64,000 nucleotides of DNA from Lachnospiraceae bacterium (lineage in GTDB: Bacteria; Bacillota; Clostridia; Lachnospirales; Lachnospiraceae), in NCBI GenBank assembly GCA_022768465.1, contig JALELZ010000007.1, positions 1 through 64,000 of the forward strand, in the 5' to 3' direction. Below, piece by piece: positions 61,258 to 64,000 of the stretch (its first letter is position 1; every line of letters begins with the position of its first letter). Under the pieces are notes generated by a model, which made no database searches, had not been told where the DNA came from, and saw nothing but the letters and a program-made list of their open reading frames with translations. Both the position numbers and the translations under genes were made by a program.

Positions 61258-62379
61258 TCAATTGATACCTGAAATAATAATATCACATATCCTGTCCACA
61301 TTGGAAAGTTCAAGATCTGCATATACCGGTAATGTCAGCACACTGTCAGCAATGCGCCTTGATACCGGCAGATCGCTGATTCCGGCAAAACCATATTTCT
61401 CGTAACATTCAAAATCACATATCAGCGGATAGAAGTATTTTCTTGCGATAATTCCTTCTTTTTTAAGGTTTTCCCAGATACTATCTCTTTCTTGCATTCC
61501 TTTTTCGAATACAACAGGAAGATATGCATAATTTCTTCTGTTTAGATCGTTGTCATCAAAATCACAGCTGACCAGCTTGATGCCTTCTTTATCTGCAAGA
61601 CGCTCATAATATCTCATGCAGACAGCTCTGCGCTTTAATATCTCTTCATCTATATGCCTGAGATTGCAGATACCCATAGCTGCCTGAAATTCATTCATTT
61701 TGGCATTGCCGCCTACATAACAGCAGGTCTCGGGATTTCGTATTCCAAAGTTCTTAAGATCATCAAGAATAGCTCCTCTTTGCTCATCAGGATATACTGC
61801 AGCGCCTCCCTCTATGGTATTAAAAACCTTAGTGGCATGAAAGCTCAGTATTGCGGCATCTCCGTAGGCAGAAGCTGCTTTTCCGTTATATTTAACTCCG
61901 AAGGTATGTGCCGCATCATATATGACCTTGAGTCCATGCTTTTTTGCAATACGGTCTATCGCTTCTGTGTGGCACATATTTCCGTATACATGAACAGGAA
62001 CTATAGCAACGGTACGATCTGTTATTAGAGCCTCTATCTTAGATTCATCTAAAGTATAATCCTCAGCATTGATATCGCAAAAGACAGGTACTAATTTGTT
62101 TCTTACTATCGCATGTGTAGTTGATGCAAATGTAAATGCGGTCGTTATAACTTCTGCATTTTCCGGAAATCCGAATGAAGCTATAAGATCCTCTAAGGCC
62201 AGATGTCCGTTGGTGAAAAGAGTAATATTTTCAACACCAAGATAATCCTTAAGCCTTTCTTCGAGCTCTATATGTTTTTCACCCATATTGGTCAGCCAGT
62301 GACTGTCCCAGAGCGATCTGATTTCATTGCAGTATTCCTCAAAATCAGGCATTGAGGAACGTGTTACATTAATTCCCAT
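61258..62379 (-). CDS. DegT/DnrJ/EryC1-family PLP aminotransferase
   Basis: A 373-residue sugar aminotransferase: WLTNMGEKHIELEERL at the substrate loop, ITTAFTFASTTHAI, DAAHTFGV and the PLP lysine in SFHATKVFNTIEGGAA. It makes amino sugars for surface glycans from nucleotide keto-sugars. The ATG at 62379 gives no overlap with the preceding gene; an in-frame ATG at 62430 would overlap tcdA by 26 bp. Confidence 0.9.
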   Translation of the reverse strand: MGINVTRSSMPDFEEYCNEIRSLWDSHWLTNMGEKHIELEERLKDYLGVENITLFTNGHLALEDLIASFGFPENAEVITTAFTFASTTHAIVRNKLVPVFCDINAEDYTLDESKIEALITDRTVAIVPVHVYGNMCHTEAIDRIAKKHGLKVIYDAAHTFGVKYNGKAASAYGDAAILSFHATKVFNTIEGGAAVYPDEQRGAILDDLKNFGIRNPETCCYVGGNAKMNEFQAAMGICNLRHIDEEILKRRAVCMRYYERLADKEGIKLVSCDFDDNDLNRRNYAYLPVVFEKGMQERDSIWENLKKEGIIARKYFYPLICDFECYEKYGFAGISDLPVSRRIADSVLTLPVYADLELSNVDRICDIIISGIN

Positions 62380-62404
62380 TTTATTCTCTGTTAATCCTTT
62401 TTTC

Positions 62405-63193
62405 TCAGGTAAGTCCTCTTGCAGCTGCAAACTCAGCTCTTGTAAGATCCTTTATTACCTCGCCGCCTATTATAAGGCCTGCCACCGACGGAACAAAAGC
62501 GATGCTCCCCGGAACATCATGCTTTTCCACATGTTTTTCCTCTGCATCAGACATCTGTTCCGCCTCCTTTTTAGCTGCTTCACTTGTTGATGCATCATGT
62601 AAAGGCTTTAAGGCTGTCTCCTCCGAATACACGACCTTAAGCTTTTTAATGCCGCGCTTTTTCATTTCATGGCGCATGACCTTTGCAAGCGGACAATATT
62701 TTGTTTTATAAATATCTGATACCTTAAATTGTGTTCCGTCAAGCTTATTGCCTGCTCCCATACAGCTGATTATCGGTATGTTGTATTCATTAGCCTTCAT
62801 GACCAATGACACCTTAGCGGTAACAGTATCCACGGCATCTACTATATAATCATACTCCTCAAACGGAAAATCGTCAGCATTTTCCGGAAGGACAAAGGTT
62901 TTATAGGTTCTGACCTTAACCTCCGGGTTAATATCCAGCATACGTTCATGCATAACATCTACCTTGTATTGACCGATCGTAGATGTTAATGCGATTATCT
63001 GCCTGTTAATGTTTGAAAGGCTGACCTTATCGCTGTCGATAAGATCAAAGGCTCCTACACCGCTTCTTGCTAATGCCTCACATACAAAGCCGCCCACTCC
63101 TCCGATACCGAACACTGCGACTCTGCAGCCTGAAAGCTTATCAATTGCAGTTTTTCCTAAGAGCAGCTGTGTTCTAGTAAACTGATTTTGCAT
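62405..63193 (-). CDS. tcdA: tRNA threonylcarbamoyladenosine dehydratase
   Basis: TcdA is an E1-like enzyme that cyclises t6A to ct6A with ATP. Nucleotide loop VFGIGGVGGFVCEALARSG (~29-47), DSDKVSLSNINRQ and the adenylation residues fit; C-terminal RLV-type end follows. 262 residues. It finishes the pathway of the tsa genes at the other end of the window. Residues ~205-235 form an acidic, lysine-rich insertion. Confidence 0.9.
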   Translation of the reverse strand: MQNQFTRTQLLLGKTAIDKLSGCRVAVFGIGGVGGFVCEALARSGVGAFDLIDSDKVSLSNINRQIIALTSTIGQYKVDVMHERMLDINPEVKVRTYKTFVLPENADDFPFEEYDYIVDAVDTVTAKVSLVMKANEYNIPIISCMGAGNKLDGTQFKVSDIYKTKYCPLAKVMRHEMKKRGIKKLKVVYSEETALKPLHDASTSEAAKKEAEQMSDAEEKHVEKHDVPGSIAFVPSVAGLIIGGEVIKDLTRAEFAAARGLT

Positions 63194-63209
63194 TTATAAC
63201 CTCTTGTAA

Positions 63210-63977
63210 TTAACTATTAAGCACAAATTTCCACGCGCATGCCCATTCACAAGGATGCTCATCCGGCGGACAGCCTATGCATTCTGTTCCTATGCGGCTG
63301 TCAATGCATTCAGCAAATCTTGAATACTCAACAAGACCTGCGCTTTTGCACGGATAATCTGCAAGTCCTTTTCTGCTCCTTGCTGTCTGAACTCTGCACT
63401 CATTCATTTCAAATATAAGTGTATTGTTATCTATATATCTGCTCGACTGAATATTGAGCATTCCGTACATACGGAAATTAAGTGCAGTCTCAAGTCCGTT
63501 AAGCCCTGGTGCATCAGGAAGCTCTAAAAATCTTTTAACTGACCATGCCTCAAAAGGTGAAAATCTCGCCCAGGTAGAATCATTGCATCGCTTTGCATCA
63601 TTCATGCCGTAAATATTTTCTACAGCCTGGAACCAGACTCCATCCTGTGCAAGCCAGTTTTTTGCTATACAGGCGCATAGCTTAAGCTTATCGTCTTTTG
63701 AAAGCATATCTATACTGCCAGTATGTCCCGCAGTAAGTATATACTGATCAAATACGCCGGAAAATTCTTTTTCGTATCTTTTTCCACATATGGCCTTGGT
63801 TTTGCTCCAGGCAATGTCCATGACATTAAGAGCTCTTTCAAGTCCTAATTGATGCTCGACCTCTCTGAACCACAATGTTTCATGCACATGCATGCGGTGG
63901 AGCATGTCTATGATAAATTCTGTTAATGCCTTGTCATCAAGGTCTGCAGGTTTTAGGTTTGTTTTATTTTGAAGCAT
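63210..63977 (-). CDS. DUF6125 family protein
   Basis: A 255-residue cytosolic protein. The sequence (LHRMHVHETLWFREVEHQLG ... WSKTKAICGKRYEKEF ... GLVEYSRFAECIDSRIGTECIGCPPDEHP) resembles DUF6125, a Clostridia family with a heme- or metal-like cysteine/histidine tail, similar in style to L-2-amino-thiazoline-4-carboxylate hydrolase-like proteins. Its role is unknown. ATG at 63977 is 5 nt after GGAGG; an in-frame GTG at 63983 lies within that site. The gene ends 17 bp before tcdA. Confidence 0.65.
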   Translation of the reverse strand: MLQNKTNLKPADLDDKALTEFIIDMLHRMHVHETLWFREVEHQLGLERALNVMDIAWSKTKAICGKRYEKEFSGVFDQYILTAGHTGSIDMLSKDDKLKLCACIAKNWLAQDGVWFQAVENIYGMNDAKRCNDSTWARFSPFEAWSVKRFLELPDAPGLNGLETALNFRMYGMLNIQSSRYIDNNTLIFEMNECRVQTARSRKGLADYPCKSAGLVEYSRFAECIDSRIGTECIGCPPDEHPCEWACAWKFVLNS

Positions 63978-64000
63978 AAGCACCTCCGAGGTGATTATAT

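Overview
The window looks like a chromosomal segment of an anaerobic, low-to-mid GC Firmicute, most likely a Lachnospiraceae-type Clostridium. The support is the oxygen-sensitive ribonucleotide reductase pair NrdD/NrdG, ferrous iron uptake by FeoAAB, ECF transport genes beside truA and ribosomal genes, a leucine T-box, strong AGGAGG-type ribosome binding sites, and small Clostridia-typical families (DUF2325, DUF3793, DUF6110, FeoB-associated Cys-rich protein, long-form HPF). The family assignment is inference; there is no rRNA here to confirm it. Most genes lie on the minus strand.

Layout. 1-653: remnants of two large serine recombinases, next to a tRNA-Ser gene (741-826) read the other way. 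927-5584: one operon tsaE-tsaB-rimI-rnz-tsaD-ispD (tRNA t6A synthesis, tRNA 3' processing, isoprenoid precursor). 5638-14575: a metal island with flavodoxin, DUF3793, a DUF2325 gene broken by an in-frame TAG, a P-type ATPase that has lost its actuator domain and most of its nucleotide-binding domain, DUF6110, an AraC regulator, and the feoA-feoA-feoB operon with two small membrane proteins. Upstream of feo sit six copies of a 16-bp operator GTTAG-N7-TAAC on a roughly 33-bp grid. The same operator occurs twice before the DUF2325 gene. Beyond the array is a well-formed candidate noncoding RNA (14338-14437).

14575-30331: a Ntn-type amide hydrolase; an operon of 2-oxoacid dehydrogenase E1 alpha/beta, secA and prfB; a metallo-beta-lactamase-fold protein; dCMP deaminase; hpf; a DUF4143 ATPase; a polysaccharide deacetylase whose signal peptide lacks a normal start codon; a GNAT-Maf fusion; thioredoxin, a HAD phosphatase and thioredoxin reductase. 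30648-36187: leuA-leuC-leuD-leuB-perR behind a leucine T-box. 36361-40389: an SseB-like protein, a lipoprotein, a lipid kinase and a broken yoaP-like gene. 40507-49167: rplM-rpsI, nrdD with NrdR boxes in its promoter, nrdG, truA, ECF transporter genes and murG.

49263-55554: a five-gene envelope module (OmpR-type regulator, short-loop histidine kinase, large exported membrane protein, ABC ATPase, ABC permease). 55745-62379: an acyltransferase and surface-polysaccharide genes (Wzm-type permease, rfbC, DUF2142 membrane protein, Fe-S aldo/keto reductase, DegT aminotransferase). 62405-63977: tcdA, which completes the t6A to ct6A pathway begun by the tsa genes, and a DUF6125 protein.

The most unusual material is between 7.3 and 14.5 kb: the phased operator array, the candidate RNA, and two damaged metal-island genes. 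I did not find a CRISPR array, a complete mobile element, or a clear defence system.
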